A stretch of 64,000 bases of DNA from Leuconostoc kimchii IMSNU 11154 (GCF_000092505.1 NC_014136.1:1938722-2002721); one strand, 5' to 3'; counted from the stretch's first letter, positions 28,381 to 37,781 are shown. Translations and numbers: made by a program. Notes: generated by a model not told the origin, from the sequence alone.

Positions 28381-29382
28381 TTAATGCCTATCAGTCTTTG
28401 TTGTGACACCTTGTTGAAAAGTAACCGGTAATACAGTGACTGAATTTTTTTGACTATGCTGTTCTGGGTGGGGGAGTTGCAACAATAGTCTAGTCACTGC
28501 CTCTGATGCAATTTTTTCAATTGGTTGGCGAATAGCGGAGAGGAAGGTAGGTTGCCTTTGATAGGTACGGGCAGCATCAAAGCCAATAATTTGAACATCA
28601 GCAGGTACATTAATATCATACTGAAGTAAAATATGCCAGAAAGCGTTCGCATATTCATCGGAATCTGAAAAAACACCGTCGTATTTAAACGCATGATCGC
28701 TTTTATTTTCTAAAATGAAATCTCTAAAGTCATCAATGAAATTGGGGATGTCTCGTGATAAAAATGTGTCATAAGTTAGATTATTCTCTGTGCAATAATC
28801 TACAAATCCTTGTTGTCTCACACTTGAAATGTCTTTGATGGGTGATTTGGATGCAAAAAGAAGGTGTTTAGCACCGCTGTCATGTAATTTTTGAGCAGCT
28901 AATTTTCCGCCTTGATAGTTGTCTGAGATAACCATAGGAAAATTATCAGATACTTTTTTCTCGATAGAAACAAGGGCAATATTAGGCGATACTAGGTCAG
29001 CAACGTCAGCATACGACATTGTAATGATACCAGCCACCTTTTGTGTATTTGCCATTTGAATATATTCCAGTTCTTCTGTCGGTTCACTGTTGGAATTACA
29101 CAAAATCATTTTATAACCAAATTTTTTGAGCTCTAGCTGAACATGATAACTCAGTTCGGAAAAAAAGGGGGTGTTAACTGTCGGTATGATAAATATTACA
29201 TAATTTGAGCGACTTGTTTTTAAAGCGCGAGCGGTAGCATTTGGAACATAATTGAGTGCTTTAATTGCTTTTTCAATTTTGATTTGTGTATCAGGTCGCG
29301 TTTTTTGACCATTAATATAGTTAGAAACAGAACCGCGTGAAACACCCGCTATGCGAGCGACATCATTCATATTAGACAACAT
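28381..29382 (-). CDS. LacI-family transcriptional regulator
   Basis: The product is 333 residues. The N-terminal helix-turn-helix reads NDVARIAGVSRGSVSNYING, and the hinge region KALNYVPNATARALK follows. The effector-binding domain has the periplasmic-binding fold (NYVIFIIPTVNTPFFSEL and ADVQIIGFD). It should be a sugar-responsive repressor. It lies last in the leftward run dexB-transporter-small gene-regulator, though a hairpin separates it from the small gene. The palindrome TGGAACGTTCCA in front of the glucosidase gene is the most likely target, by inference. Confidence 0.9.
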   Translation of the reverse strand: MLSNMNDVARIAGVSRGSVSNYINGQKTRPDTQIKIEKAIKALNYVPNATARALKTSRSNYVIFIIPTVNTPFFSELSYHVQLELKKFGYKMILCNSNSEPTEELEYIQMANTQKVAGIITMSYADVADLVSPNIALVSIEKKVSDNFPMVISDNYQGGKLAAQKLHDSGAKHLLFASKSPIKDISSVRQQGFVDYCTENNLTYDTFLSRDIPNFIDDFRDFILENKSDHAFKYDGVFSDSDEYANAFWHILLQYDINVPADVQIIGFDAARTYQRQPTFLSAIRQPIEKIASEAVTRLLLQLPHPEQHSQKNSVTVLPVTFQQGVTTKTDRH

Positions 29383-29401
29383 AGCACCTGCTTTATCTTA
29401 T

Positions 29402-29436
29402 AAAAAGAACGCCCTTGGTTAGGACGTTCTTTTTTG
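29402..29436 (-). terminator. Hairpin between small gene and lacI-family gene
   Basis: On the minus strand AAAGAACGTCC pairs with GGGCGTTCTTTTT (one G-U pair) around TAACCAA. It ends the glucosidase/transporter transcript or attenuates readthrough into the regulator gene. Confidence 0.65.
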
Positions 29437-29441
29437 TTTTG

Positions 29442-29684
29442 TTAAACAGAAAATCTTCCTGATAACATTTTATCAAATAATTCTGATATTTGTTGCTGTT
29501 TCATTTGTTCAAGTTGTGAAACTTCTAGCTGATTGAAATCATTGATCAGATAATAGGCTTCTAAATATAATGTGAGCTGACTTTTAATAAATTGTTGATT
29601 AGTCTGTTTATTGTCTTTTGGTGTTTGACCAATGATTTTCATAGCGAAGTCATTAGGATTAATATGAAGTTGTTCTTCAGACAT
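29442..29684 (-). CDS. Hypothetical protein, 80 residues, in glucosidase operon
   Basis: I do not recognise this protein. It starts at 29684 with GAGGTAA upstream; a longer frame from 29744 would overlap the transporter end. It begins MSEEQLHINPNDFAMKII, is mainly helical and polar, rich in Gln and Leu in the second half (LEVSQLEQMKQQQISELFDKM), and has no signal or membrane segment. It follows the transporter by 25 bp, so it is co-transcribed with sugar uptake genes. A small regulatory or adaptor protein is possible. Confidence 0.65.
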   Translation of the reverse strand: MSEEQLHINPNDFAMKIIGQTPKDNKQTNQQFIKSQLTLYLEAYYLINDFNQLEVSQLEQMKQQQISELFDKMLSGRFSV

Positions 29685-29709
29685 ATCGATTACCTCTTTA
29701 TGATTTTTT

Positions 29710-31125
29710 TTATTGTGCTGCATTAAGATCTTCTTGATCCTCACGACTATGCTTTAAGGCGAGGTCACGACGCATAACCTTTTCCCGTTCCGGTGTTAAG
29801 CGGTAAAGAAGAATTAAAATAAATGAAATGACTAAGGCAATCATAGGCACCCAAACATAGTTAGCTTCAATACTGAAAAGGGCAGAAGCGCTTTGTACTT
29901 TGTTTGGCACATAGTGACCAGCTGACAAAAGCATACCTGTAATAGCGCCACCCAAGCCCATGCCAAACTTAGCAGTAAAACTAGATGCTGAAGTGACGAT
30001 ACCTTCGGCTCGAACATTGTTTTTCCATTCACCATAATCAACGGCATCTGCTAATAGGACAGCAATCAAAGCACCGACAAAGCCATTACCAAAATTTCCT
30101 ACGATTGTACCGATAATAACTATTGGAATATTCAGAAGTTGAGCACCTAAACCAAGTATTAATTGACCACCGATACTAATGCCTAGTCCCGTTAACAGGG
30201 TTCGCTTCTTTCCGAGTTTAGTGACAACATAGGGTGTGATAAAGACAGAGATTAATCCAACAGCATTAAAGAACAGTGCTAGTGAAACAAGTCCAGGTCT
30301 TTCTAAATTGTATTTAAAGAAATAGATGGTAACTTGTCCTTTAGTTTGCATACCTAGCCAATAAATAAAATTTAATCCGACAACAATCACCCAAGGCCAA
30401 TTATTCTTTAGTGCCTTTAGTGATGTTTTAATTGGTAAGGCTTTTTCTGAACTACGTGTCTTGACGTGTTCACGAATATTTGCAAAAACAATTAAATAAA
30501 TAACAAAGAATACTAATGCTGCCATGACGGCTAGCCAGAAAAATCCCTTTCTAGAATTATCGCTGCCACCAAATAAGGTGACCAATGGTAGGGCAATAAC
30601 GGATATTAAGGTGCCACCAAAATTTGAAAATAAAGAACGAATTGTTGATAGCAATACACGTTCATCTGGATTGGACGTCATACTTGGTAAAATAGATGTC
30701 AGTGGGATATTGACGGCAGAATAAAATACATTGATGCCAATATAAGTGACATACGCCCAAACAATTTTCCAGTTCATGGGTAAGTCAGGTGTTGTAAAGC
30801 ACAGGATTGTAAAAATTGTAAATGGTGCGTTGAACCACAACAAGTAGGGCCGGCTACGACCCCATTTCGTATGGGTATGATCGATCATAATACCCCAAAA
30901 TGGGCCGTCTAACGCATCAATTACACGTGCAACTAACATTAATGTACCTACAGCTGCGGCTGTTATACCAAAAATGTCGGTATAAAAATACATTAAATAA
31001 GTGCCGATTAAACTAAATGTAAAGCTGCAGGCAAAATCGCTAAGACCGTAACTAAAGCGTTCATTCCATGGTAGTTTGCCTGTAACTTGCTGATTTTGAA
31101 CTACATTATGATTACTTGTCATCAT
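29710..31125 (-). CDS. GPH-family sugar transporter (major facilitator type)
   Basis: The product is 471 residues starting at 31125 (AGAAGG upstream); the in-frame ATG at 31149 overlaps the upstream stop and is less likely. It has about twelve membrane helices. Family marks are SYGLSDFACSFTFSLIGTYLMYFYTDIFGI at the N-terminal region (partly visible as FYTDIFGI), VARVIDALDGPFWGIMIDHT and KWGRSRPYLLW. GPH (melibiose-type) carriers import glycosides with a cation. No IIA-like tail is present. Together with the neighbouring alpha-1,6-glucosidase, isomaltose or isomalto-oligosaccharides are the likely cargo. Confidence 0.87.
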   Translation of the reverse strand: MMTSNHNVVQNQQVTGKLPWNERFSYGLSDFACSFTFSLIGTYLMYFYTDIFGITAAAVGTLMLVARVIDALDGPFWGIMIDHTHTKWGRSRPYLLWFNAPFTIFTILCFTTPDLPMNWKIVWAYVTYIGINVFYSAVNIPLTSILPSMTSNPDERVLLSTIRSLFSNFGGTLISVIALPLVTLFGGSDNSRKGFFWLAVMAALVFFVIYLIVFANIREHVKTRSSEKALPIKTSLKALKNNWPWVIVVGLNFIYWLGMQTKGQVTIYFFKYNLERPGLVSLALFFNAVGLISVFITPYVVTKLGKKRTLLTGLGISIGGQLILGLGAQLLNIPIVIIGTIVGNFGNGFVGALIAVLLADAVDYGEWKNNVRAEGIVTSASSFTAKFGMGLGGAITGMLLSAGHYVPNKVQSASALFSIEANYVWVPMIALVISFILILLYRLTPEREKVMRRDLALKHSREDQEDLNAAQ

Positions 31126-31145
31126 ATTAACCTTCTTTTTTAATA

Positions 31146-32849
31146 TCAATGTGTAATTTTAGTGTTGTAGCGATAGGCTTTGACTTCATATGGGCGTAAG
31201 GTATCGCCTTGATCATCTTGGTAGTTTTGAATGAGTAATTCGTGTTCATTTGGAAAATCGTAATGTCGATTAAGTGTTGTATCAGTGAAATTAGCAATGA
31301 TTAATACTGTTTGTGATTCATTGTATCGCTGATAAGCAAACACATCAGCGTCATCTTCATTACCTATCACGAGATCAAATTGACCATCCGTGATGACGGG
31401 TAGCGTATGTCGTAAATCAATTAAATGTTTGTAAAAATTTAAAACTGAATTCTTGTCAGATATTTCTTCCTTGACGTTAATGGTTGTATAGTTTTGATTA
31501 ACAGACAACCAAGGATCATGTTCACTGAAACCTGCGTTATGGCTATTATCCCATTGCATCGGGGTTCGAGAATTGTCTCTCGAACGCGCTCTGAGGTAAT
31601 TTAACATGGTTTCTGGTTCAACAAGGTGTGTCTTATTGACGGCATCTTCATAAATATTTAGTGTTTCCAAATCACGATATTGTGACAATGTTTGATAGTT
31701 CGCATTTGTCATGCCTAGTTCTTCACCTTGAAAAATGTAAGGGGTGCCTTGCATGAAATGTAGAACAGCCGCTAGCATTTTGGCAGACAATACTCTGAAT
31801 TCTGGCGAATCATTGCCAAATCGAGACACGGCACGAGGTTGATCGTGATTATTCCAGTACAGACTGTTCCATGCTTTACCTGCAAGACTCTTCTGCCATT
31901 TGACTAAATTCGCACGTAATTCAGGTAAGGTGACACGGCGATCAGACCACTTACCAAGTGCTGGATTTGTATTACCATCTAAACTGACATGTTCAAATTG
32001 AAAAACCATATTTAATTCACTATCGTCAACGTTAGCATATTTTTGTGCCTCTTCAGTAGTGACGCCAGCTGTCTCACCCACAGTAATCCAGTCATGCTTG
32101 GATAACACTTTGTGATTCATTTCTTGGAGATACTCATGAACATGAGGACCATTGGCGACCATTGAACCCGAGTCACCGTATACTTGATCGTCAACTAATG
32201 GTGCGTCAGGTAAACCTTTTGGTTTGGAAATTAAGGAAATCACATCCATTCGAAAACCATCAATACCCTTGGTAGCCCACCAATTCATCATATCGAAAAT
32301 ATTGTTTCTGACATCAGGATTTTCCCAGTTTAAGTCTGGTTGTTCTTTTGCGAATAAATGTAAATAGTATTGACCAGATTGTTCATCATAAGTCCATGCT
32401 GGTCCTGAAAAAAATGATCCCCAATTATTTGGTTCATGTCCGTCAACAGGATCACGCCAAATGTAATAATCACGATACTGGTTATCTGGCTCGGAGCTGG
32501 CTAAACTTTTTTTAAACCACTCGTGTTCAAATGAACTATGGTTGACGACAAGATCCATCATGACTTTTAAATGACGTGCATGTGCCTTGGCAAGCAGTTC
32601 TTCAAAGTCTGACATGTTACCAAAGGTTGGATTAATATCTTGATAATCCGAAATATCATAGCCACCATCAATGTCTGGCGTTTTGTAAATTGGGTTAAGC
32701 CAAATGACATCAACCCCAAGTTGCGCAATGTAATCTAGTCGATTGATAATACCGCGTATATCACCAATACCATCGTTGTCGCTATCTTGAAAGCTTTTTG
32801 GATAAACTTGATAGACAACAGCGTTTTGCCACCATTTTTGTTTAGACAT
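31146..32849 (-). CDS. GH13 oligo-1,6-glucosidase / dextran glucosidase
   Basis: The product is 567 residues, a typical intracellular GH13 glucosidase without signal peptide. Conserved regions: DLVVNHSS (region I), GFRMDVIS with nucleophile Asp202, acid/base Glu259 in VGET, and NNHDQPR with Asp336. Val203 after the nucleophile is the known mark of alpha-1,6 specificity within this group; alpha-1,4 enzymes have Ala or Thr there. It should release glucose from isomalto-oligosaccharides. A trehalose-6-phosphate hydrolase is the main alternative, made less likely by the non-PTS transporter 20 bp downstream. AGAGG precedes the ATG. Confidence 0.9.
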   Translation of the reverse strand: MSKQKWWQNAVVYQVYPKSFQDSDNDGIGDIRGIINRLDYIAQLGVDVIWLNPIYKTPDIDGGYDISDYQDINPTFGNMSDFEELLAKAHARHLKVMMDLVVNHSSFEHEWFKKSLASSEPDNQYRDYYIWRDPVDGHEPNNWGSFFSGPAWTYDEQSGQYYLHLFAKEQPDLNWENPDVRNNIFDMMNWWATKGIDGFRMDVISLISKPKGLPDAPLVDDQVYGDSGSMVANGPHVHEYLQEMNHKVLSKHDWITVGETAGVTTEEAQKYANVDDSELNMVFQFEHVSLDGNTNPALGKWSDRRVTLPELRANLVKWQKSLAGKAWNSLYWNNHDQPRAVSRFGNDSPEFRVLSAKMLAAVLHFMQGTPYIFQGEELGMTNANYQTLSQYRDLETLNIYEDAVNKTHLVEPETMLNYLRARSRDNSRTPMQWDNSHNAGFSEHDPWLSVNQNYTTINVKEEISDKNSVLNFYKHLIDLRHTLPVITDGQFDLVIGNEDDADVFAYQRYNESQTVLIIANFTDTTLNRHYDFPNEHELLIQNYQDDQGDTLRPYEVKAYRYNTKITH

Positions 32850-32871
32850 ATTAGACCTCTTTTCCTTTACT

Positions 32872-32938
32872 TGGAACGTTCCATTTATCTGTTCAGCTAT
32901 AGTATAAACCCAAAGAATAATTTATGCAAGCGCTTACA
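32872..32938 (-). promoter_or_regulatory. Promoter, cre site and LacI-type operator of glucosidase operon
   Basis: On the minus strand TTGCAT (32924-32929) and TATACT (32901-32906) are 17 bp apart. A cre site, ATGCAAGCGCTTACA (plus strand, 32924-32938), fits the consensus throughout and covers the -35. The 12-bp palindrome TGGAACGTTCCA at 32872-32883 lies just downstream of the expected start, a classic LacI-family operator position. So both CcpA and a local repressor likely act here. Confidence 0.78.
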
Positions 32939-33043
32939 ATTAAAAATATTAAGTCATTGGTTCACTGTCATCATGCGAGATAATAAAAATAATTTTATTG
33001 ACTAGAGCGTACATTGCTGTTAATATTTAAACTGTTAAACAAT

Positions 33044-33187
33044 AATCTTCGGGGCAGGGTGTAATTCCCGACCGACGGTGATGGTATGTGTATCACGTAC
33101 CTCAGTCCGTGAACGAGGCAGGTTGACTGTCTTGTTGACACAGTGAAATTCTGTGACCGACAGTTAAAGTCTGGATGGGAGAAGATT
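33044..33187 (+). ncRNA. FMN riboswitch (RFN element)
   Basis: The closing stem ATCTTC/GAAGAT brackets the conserved segments GGGGCAGGGTG, AATTCCCGACCG, AGTCCGTGA and CCGACAGT with AGTCTGGATGGGAG. This is the full RFN consensus. It precedes the rib operon and should lower its expression when FMN is abundant. Confidence 0.95.
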
Positions 33188-33246
33188 TAGAATCGTTTTG
33201 GTGCTTTTTATGTATCAAACTTTTTTGAATTGACCTAAACTATCAT

Positions 33247-33282
33247 AACCCGATGTGTATTCATAACACATCGGGTTTTTTG
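33247..33282 (+). terminator. Riboswitch expression-platform terminator
   Basis: AACCCGATGTGT and ACACATCGGGTT pair exactly and are followed by T residues, 25 bp before the ribD start. Its place between riboswitch and ribD indicates control by termination. Confidence 0.85.
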
Positions 33283-33306
33283 TTCTAACAATTCAGGAGG
33301 TGAAAG

Positions 33307-34324
33307 ATGAATGATTTAACATGTATGGCTTTAGCTGCTCAAGAAGCAGCCAAAGCAACTACTTACAAAACGTTTGATAATCCGCGTGTTGGTGCGATTA
33401 TCGTTCAAAATAATCAAATTATCGCGACGGGTCACCATGAAGCATTTGGTCAAGCACATGCTGAAATTAATGCGTTTAATCATTTGAAAGATAAAAAATC
33501 AAATTATTGGCGCAACGGTGTATGTTACTTTAGAGCCTTGTTCATCAGCTGGTAAAGTTGGTTCATGTGCCAAGGAAATGTCGACATGGGGACTCAGACG
33601 TGTCGTTGTTGGTAGTATCGATCCAAATCCGACAACGAATGGTCAGGGAATTGCTTTGTTAAAAGCGGCAGGTGTTGAGGTGGACGTTTTAAATACAAAT
33701 CACAGTGCATGTCTTAATCCAGAATTTTACTATTATTTTCAATCAAAAAAACCTTATGTCCAATTGAAATTAGTTGTATCAAAAGATGGTTTTGTGTCAG
33801 CGGGTCATCACAAACGTACAAAATTAACTGATGCTCGCGCTGATATTGATGTTCATCAAGAACGCGCGGCAAAAAGTGCCATTATGATTGGCAGTCAAAC
33901 GCTTCTCGTTGATCAACCGCAGCTGACGGTTAGATTAGTTGCTATTGATCATCAGCAGCCCATGCGTGTTGTTATTGATCGACGTGGTCGGTTACAAAAC
34001 AGTCATTTTGATTTTTCTAATCGTTGGATTATTTATACCGAGAATGTGGCATTTGCTAATCAAAACCACAACGTTTATCTGATGACTCATGGTTTGGCGG
34101 GTGTGTTGCGCCATTTGGCCCAACAAAATATTCAATCTGTCATGATTGAAGGCGGTCCGAAACTCATGAATGCATTCATAGCAGAAAATCTGTGGCAAGA
34201 AATGTTGATCTATGAAACAAATGCGACATTAGGTAGCGGTGTACCAGGCGTGATATGCAAGCAAATGCCTGAATCAGAAACACGCGTTGGTAATGCATTG
34301 AAAAGACGTTATATCAATAATTAA
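33307..34324 (+). pseudogene. ribD: Riboflavin biosynthesis protein RibD, frameshifted
   Basis: The first part (33307 on, AGGAGGTGAAAG upstream) holds the start of the deaminase domain, with zinc ligand and catalytic Glu in HAEINAF. Near 33501-33508 (AAATTATTGG) the frame shifts: removing one T gives SNIGATVYVTLEPC and continues to 34324. The second part has the remaining zinc cysteines (PCSSAGKVGSC) and a reductase domain ending with IEGGPKLMNAFI. The break falls between the two halves of the deaminase zinc site, so a shifted product would be inactive as deaminase. The joined protein would be about 338 residues, near normal. Real mutation or sequence error. Confidence 0.85.
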
Positions 34325-34336
34325 GGAGGTGTAAGC

Positions 34337-34927
34337 ATGTTTACTGGCATAACACAAAACATTGGTCAATTAGAAAATATGATGTTAATCAATGACAAAA
34401 ACATGCGGTTGCGAATTTCAACCGAAACAAATTATTTTAGTGATAGCGCATTGGGCGCTAGCATCATGGTAGACGGCGTTTGTCTGACGATGATTGCATC
34501 TGAACAAAATTATGCCGATTTTGATATTATGATGCCAACATTTGAAACAACGATTGTTCAAGATTATCGTGTCGGACAACGTGTTAATCTTGAGAAGGCA
34601 ATTTTGGCATCAGAACGTTTTGATGGCCATTTTGTTTTAGGACACGTTGACACTACTGCACAAGTGATTCACAGACAACAGGTAGACGAAACAGTTATGC
34701 TTACTTTTCAAGTAGGACATAATCAAGTCATGCGGCAAATTGTAGCCAAAGGATCCATCACCATATCTGGTGTTAGTTTAACTGTCGTGAAAACGGTAAA
34801 TGATACTTTTCAAATTGGTTTAATTCCCTATACATTAACACATACAAACTTAGACTCACTTGAAGTAACTGATCGCGTGAATATTGAAACGGATATTTTA
34901 GCAAAATACTTAAATCAGGAGGATTAG
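34337..34927 (+). CDS. ribE: Riboflavin synthase alpha subunit
   Basis: The product is 196 residues, consisting of two similar lumazine-binding barrels: the first begins MFTGITQNIGQL and has VDGVCLT, the second begins FDGHFVLGHVD and has ISGVSLTVV. It dismutates two 6,7-dimethyl-8-ribityllumazines into riboflavin. It follows ribD by 12 bp with AAGGAGGTG, and its end supplies the AGGAGG of ribBA. Confidence 0.95.
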   Translation: MFTGITQNIGQLENMMLINDKNMRLRISTETNYFSDSALGASIMVDGVCLTMIASEQNYADFDIMMPTFETTIVQDYRVGQRVNLEKAILASERFDGHFVLGHVDTTAQVIHRQQVDETVMLTFQVGHNQVMRQIVAKGSITISGVSLTVVKTVNDTFQIGLIPYTLTHTNLDSLEVTDRVNIETDILAKYLNQED

Positions 34928-34928
34928 T

Positions 34929-36119
34929 ATGTTAACGAGTTTTGAAAAAGTAAACTTAGCAGTCGAATCGCTCAAAAAAGGGCAATTAATCATCTTAACG
35001 GATGATCAAAATCGTGAACATGAAGGGGATCTCGTTGGCTTGGCTTCATTTGCAAGTGGTGAAACAATTAATCGCGCGCTGTCAATAGGACGTGGCGTTC
35101 TGGCCGTTCCGATGACCAAAGATCGGGCACAACAACTTAATTTGGCACAAATGACAACAGACAATTCTGAAAAATTTCAAACAAAGTTTACTGTCAGTGT
35201 CGATCATGTCGATAGCACAACAGGTGTGTCGGCCTATGAACGTGCGTATACGATTAAACAGCTCGCTAACTTAAGTAGTCGGGCAAGTGATTTTGAAACG
35301 CCGGGGCATGTTTTTCCTTTAGTTGCTGAAGATCATGGTGTTTTGTCAAGGCAAGGCCATACGGAAGGCGCGGTCGATTTGGCTAAGATTGCCGGTGTAC
35401 CACCAGTGGCTTATATTATTGAAATTTTGGCAGCAGACGGTACCATGGCTCGCGAAGATGCTTTGAATCAGTTAGCTGATACCTATCATTTAGTCCAATT
35501 ATCAATACAAGATTTGATTGCCTATCGAGAAGCGCATCAAGCGTTTTCCATTCAGAAACAAGCAACTGTTCATTTGCCGACAGCGCATGGTGATTTTAAT
35601 TTAACAGCTTATGACACCAAGAATGGTCAGCCTGATTTATTGATTAGTAGTCAAACAGTTGCTAAAGACGTTCCGTTGGTACGTTTGCAATCAGAATGTT
35701 TGACCGGAGAAGTTTTTGGATCGTTACGTTGTGAATGTGGCCCACAATTAGATGCAGCTCTGGATATGATTAATCATGAAGGTGGTGCAGTGGTCTATCT
35801 TCGCCAAGAAGGTCGTGGCATTGGTATCAATGAAAAACTTAAGAGTTATATTCTACAAGAAAATAATTATGATACCTTTGATGCTAATGTCGCTCTAGGA
35901 CATCAGCCAGATGAACGTGACTACAAGCAAGCAGCTGAGATTTTAAAATTAGCGGGTTTAACTCGAATCAAACTACTGACCAATAACCCCAATAAAATGC
36001 AATCGTTGATTGATTACGGTATTGAAGTTGTTGCACACGTCCCTTTAATTACAGGTATTAATACCATCAATAAAGATTATATGACCACTAAAAAAGAAAA
36101 ATTCAATCACATGTTGTGA
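34929..36119 (+). CDS. ribBA: Bifunctional DHBP synthase / GTP cyclohydrolase II
   Basis: The product is 396 residues with two domains. Residues 1-~200: 3,4-dihydroxy-2-butanone-4-phosphate synthase, with LTDDQNREHEGDLV and the segment ETPGHVFPL. Residues ~205-396: GTP cyclohydrolase II, with zinc cysteines in SECLTGEVFGSLRCECG and the catalytic-site segment LRQEGRGIGI. It supplies both branches of riboflavin synthesis. The ATG follows the ribE stop by one base. Confidence 0.96.
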   Translation: MLTSFEKVNLAVESLKKGQLIILTDDQNREHEGDLVGLASFASGETINRALSIGRGVLAVPMTKDRAQQLNLAQMTTDNSEKFQTKFTVSVDHVDSTTGVSAYERAYTIKQLANLSSRASDFETPGHVFPLVAEDHGVLSRQGHTEGAVDLAKIAGVPPVAYIIEILAADGTMAREDALNQLADTYHLVQLSIQDLIAYREAHQAFSIQKQATVHLPTAHGDFNLTAYDTKNGQPDLLISSQTVAKDVPLVRLQSECLTGEVFGSLRCECGPQLDAALDMINHEGGAVVYLRQEGRGIGINEKLKSYILQENNYDTFDANVALGHQPDERDYKQAAEILKLAGLTRIKLLTNNPNKMQSLIDYGIEVVAHVPLITGINTINKDYMTTKKEKFNHML

Positions 36120-36138
36120 TGTTTAGGAGAAAAAATTA

Positions 36139-36612
36139 ATGATATATAAAGGTAAGTTGGTACATCACGAAACGCGTCGTATCGCCATTGTGGCTAGTCG
36201 TTTCAATACATTGATCGTTGAGCAATTGATCAAAGGCGCAGAGGAAGCGTTAGAAATGCATGGTGTTGCATCAGAATCGATTGACATTATCTGGGTGCCA
36301 GGCGCACTGGAGATACCCTTAGCAGCAAATAAATTGGTTCAAACAAATCAGTATGATGGCATTGTGACGTTAGGTGCAGTAATTAAAGGGGATACGGATC
36401 ACTATGACCTTGTTATCAACGGTGCTTCAAATGGTATTGCCCAAGTTGGCTTAAATTCAAATGTCCCAATTGTTTTTGGTGTACTAACAACTGATACTTT
36501 GGAACAGGCACAACATCGATCAGGCGCTAAAGCTGGTAACAAAGGATCAGAAGTAGCGATTAGTTTGTTGGAATTGTTGTCAGTATATGACCAAATCGAT
36601 TCTGAAGAATAA
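36139..36612 (+). CDS. ribH: 6,7-dimethyl-8-ribityllumazine synthase
   Basis: The product is 157 residues. Family motifs: [41 protein letters not shown] and the C-terminal segment [13 protein letters not shown]. It condenses the ribBA product with the pyrimidine branch product. Last gene of the rib operon, 19 bp after ribBA, with AGGAG upstream. The operon is complete except for the break in ribD. Confidence 0.96.
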   Translation: MIYKGKLVHHETRRIAIVASRFNTLIVEQLIKGAEEALEMHGVASESIDIIWVPGALEIPLAANKLVQTNQYDGIVTLGAVIKGDTDHYDLVINGASNGIAQVGLNSNVPIVFGVLTTDTLEQAQHRSGAKAGNKGSEVAISLLELLSVYDQIDSEE

Positions 36613-36622
36613 ATTAGATAGT

Positions 36623-36671
36623 AAAACAAACGGCAAATGGTAGATTGATCTATCATTTGTCGTTTGTTTTA
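36623..36671. terminator. Bidirectional terminator of rib operon
   Basis: AAAACAAACGGCAAATGGTAGA pairs with TCTATCATTTGTCGTTTGTTTT over more than 20 positions with few mismatches. It also faces the convergent mleR end. Confidence 0.8.
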
Positions 36672-36740
36672 GAGGGGATAGTGATTGATTATGATTTTTA
36701 AATGATTCAACAAATATTGTTTATCCAGTTAACCATCATT

Positions 36741-37640
36741 TCATTCTTTGGTACGTGAATATTGAGAGAGAATAGTAATCAACATCTTCTCTTCGGAGGT
36801 TAGAATGTGATTTTTTCTAAATGCAATACTACCTATGAATGTAGGCTGATTCTCGTTTGTTAATGGTAAGGTAACGATGTCTGCTGTTGTCGGCTTAACG
36901 ATGTCAGCCAACAAGGCAATACCTAAATTTTCTGAAACCATATTCATCAAAAAATTGATATCTGAAGTTTTCATAAAAAATTTTGGCCTGATGTTTCCTG
37001 CACTGGCAAAATAAGCTATTGCTTGATTATGAATAAAGCTCGAATCTAACGCGACAAAGTGTTCTGATTTTAGATCAGCAAAGGATAGACTTTTCCTTTT
37101 TGAAAGGGGATTTTTATTCGAAACGTAAATTTTAAAATTAGCTTGTACAAAGGGTTCCTGCAGTAATTCATCGGTGACGTCACTATTTAGTGACCCTAAT
37201 AATGCAATGTCAACCTCGCCATCTATCAAAGACTTTTTCAACACATTAGATCCAGCTTCATAAATGTGCATATTTTTAATATTAAAACGTTTGTCAAATT
37301 CTTTACTAGCTACTGCAATCTTTGCAAAATATGCACTTTTTAACATTGGTGGTAAACCAATTGTTGTAATATGTGATTTCAAGTGATTCAATTCGTGTAA
37401 AGCATTATCTAATTCCGTCGTAATGGAGCTGGTATGCTTATATAATTGTTCACCTGCGGGCGTAAATTTTAGTTCAGTTTGTGAATTTCCCCTGATAACT
37501 AGCTTGCTTTTAAAATACGTTTCCAATCGTTTTAATGCTGTACTAATTGATGGTTGGCTAACGCCAAAAGTTTGAGCTACTTTGGTAAAACTTTTTTTCG
37601 TATATAATTCATTAAAGTATGTAAAATCTTCTGTCTTCAT
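36741..37640 (-). CDS. mleR: LysR-family regulator of malolactic genes
   Basis: The product is 299 residues from 37640, preceded by AAGGGG; an in-frame ATG at 37670 lacks one. An N-terminal winged helix-turn-helix (FTKVAQTFGVSQPSISTALKRLE, residues ~20-42 region) and a LysR effector-binding domain are seen. It is divergent from mleA with the inverted repeat at 37706-37740 in between, the standard LysR arrangement, so it likely activates mleA-mleP with malate as signal. Function is assigned by context. Confidence 0.87.
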   Translation of the reverse strand: MKTEDFTYFNELYTKKSFTKVAQTFGVSQPSISTALKRLETYFKSKLVIRGNSQTELKFTPAGEQLYKHTSSITTELDNALHELNHLKSHITTIGLPPMLKSAYFAKIAVASKEFDKRFNIKNMHIYEAGSNVLKKSLIDGEVDIALLGSLNSDVTDELLQEPFVQANFKIYVSNKNPLSKRKSLSFADLKSEHFVALDSSFIHNQAIAYFASAGNIRPKFFMKTSDINFLMNMVSENLGIALLADIVKPTTADIVTLPLTNENQPTFIGSIAFRKNHILTSEEKMLITILSQYSRTKE

Positions 37641-37705
37641 TAAAAACCCCTTAATATCAATGTTAATCATGATGTATATAAAATAAATTTATAGTAAATG
37701 CCTAG

Positions 37706-37740
37706 TTTGACTATAAAACAAATGACCGCGTATAGTCAAA
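37706..37740 (+). promoter_or_regulatory. mleA promoter within an inverted repeat (MleR site)
   Basis: TTTGACTATA (37706-37715) and TATAGTCAAA (37731-37740) are exact complements 15 bp apart. The same bases give a promoter: TTGACT at 37707-37712 and TATAGT at 37731-37736, spacing 18. A regulator bound to this repeat would overlap both promoter elements. Confidence 0.6.
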
Positions 37741-37781
37741 TATGTTGTCAATTAAAATATAAATTTCTTGGAGGAAATAAC

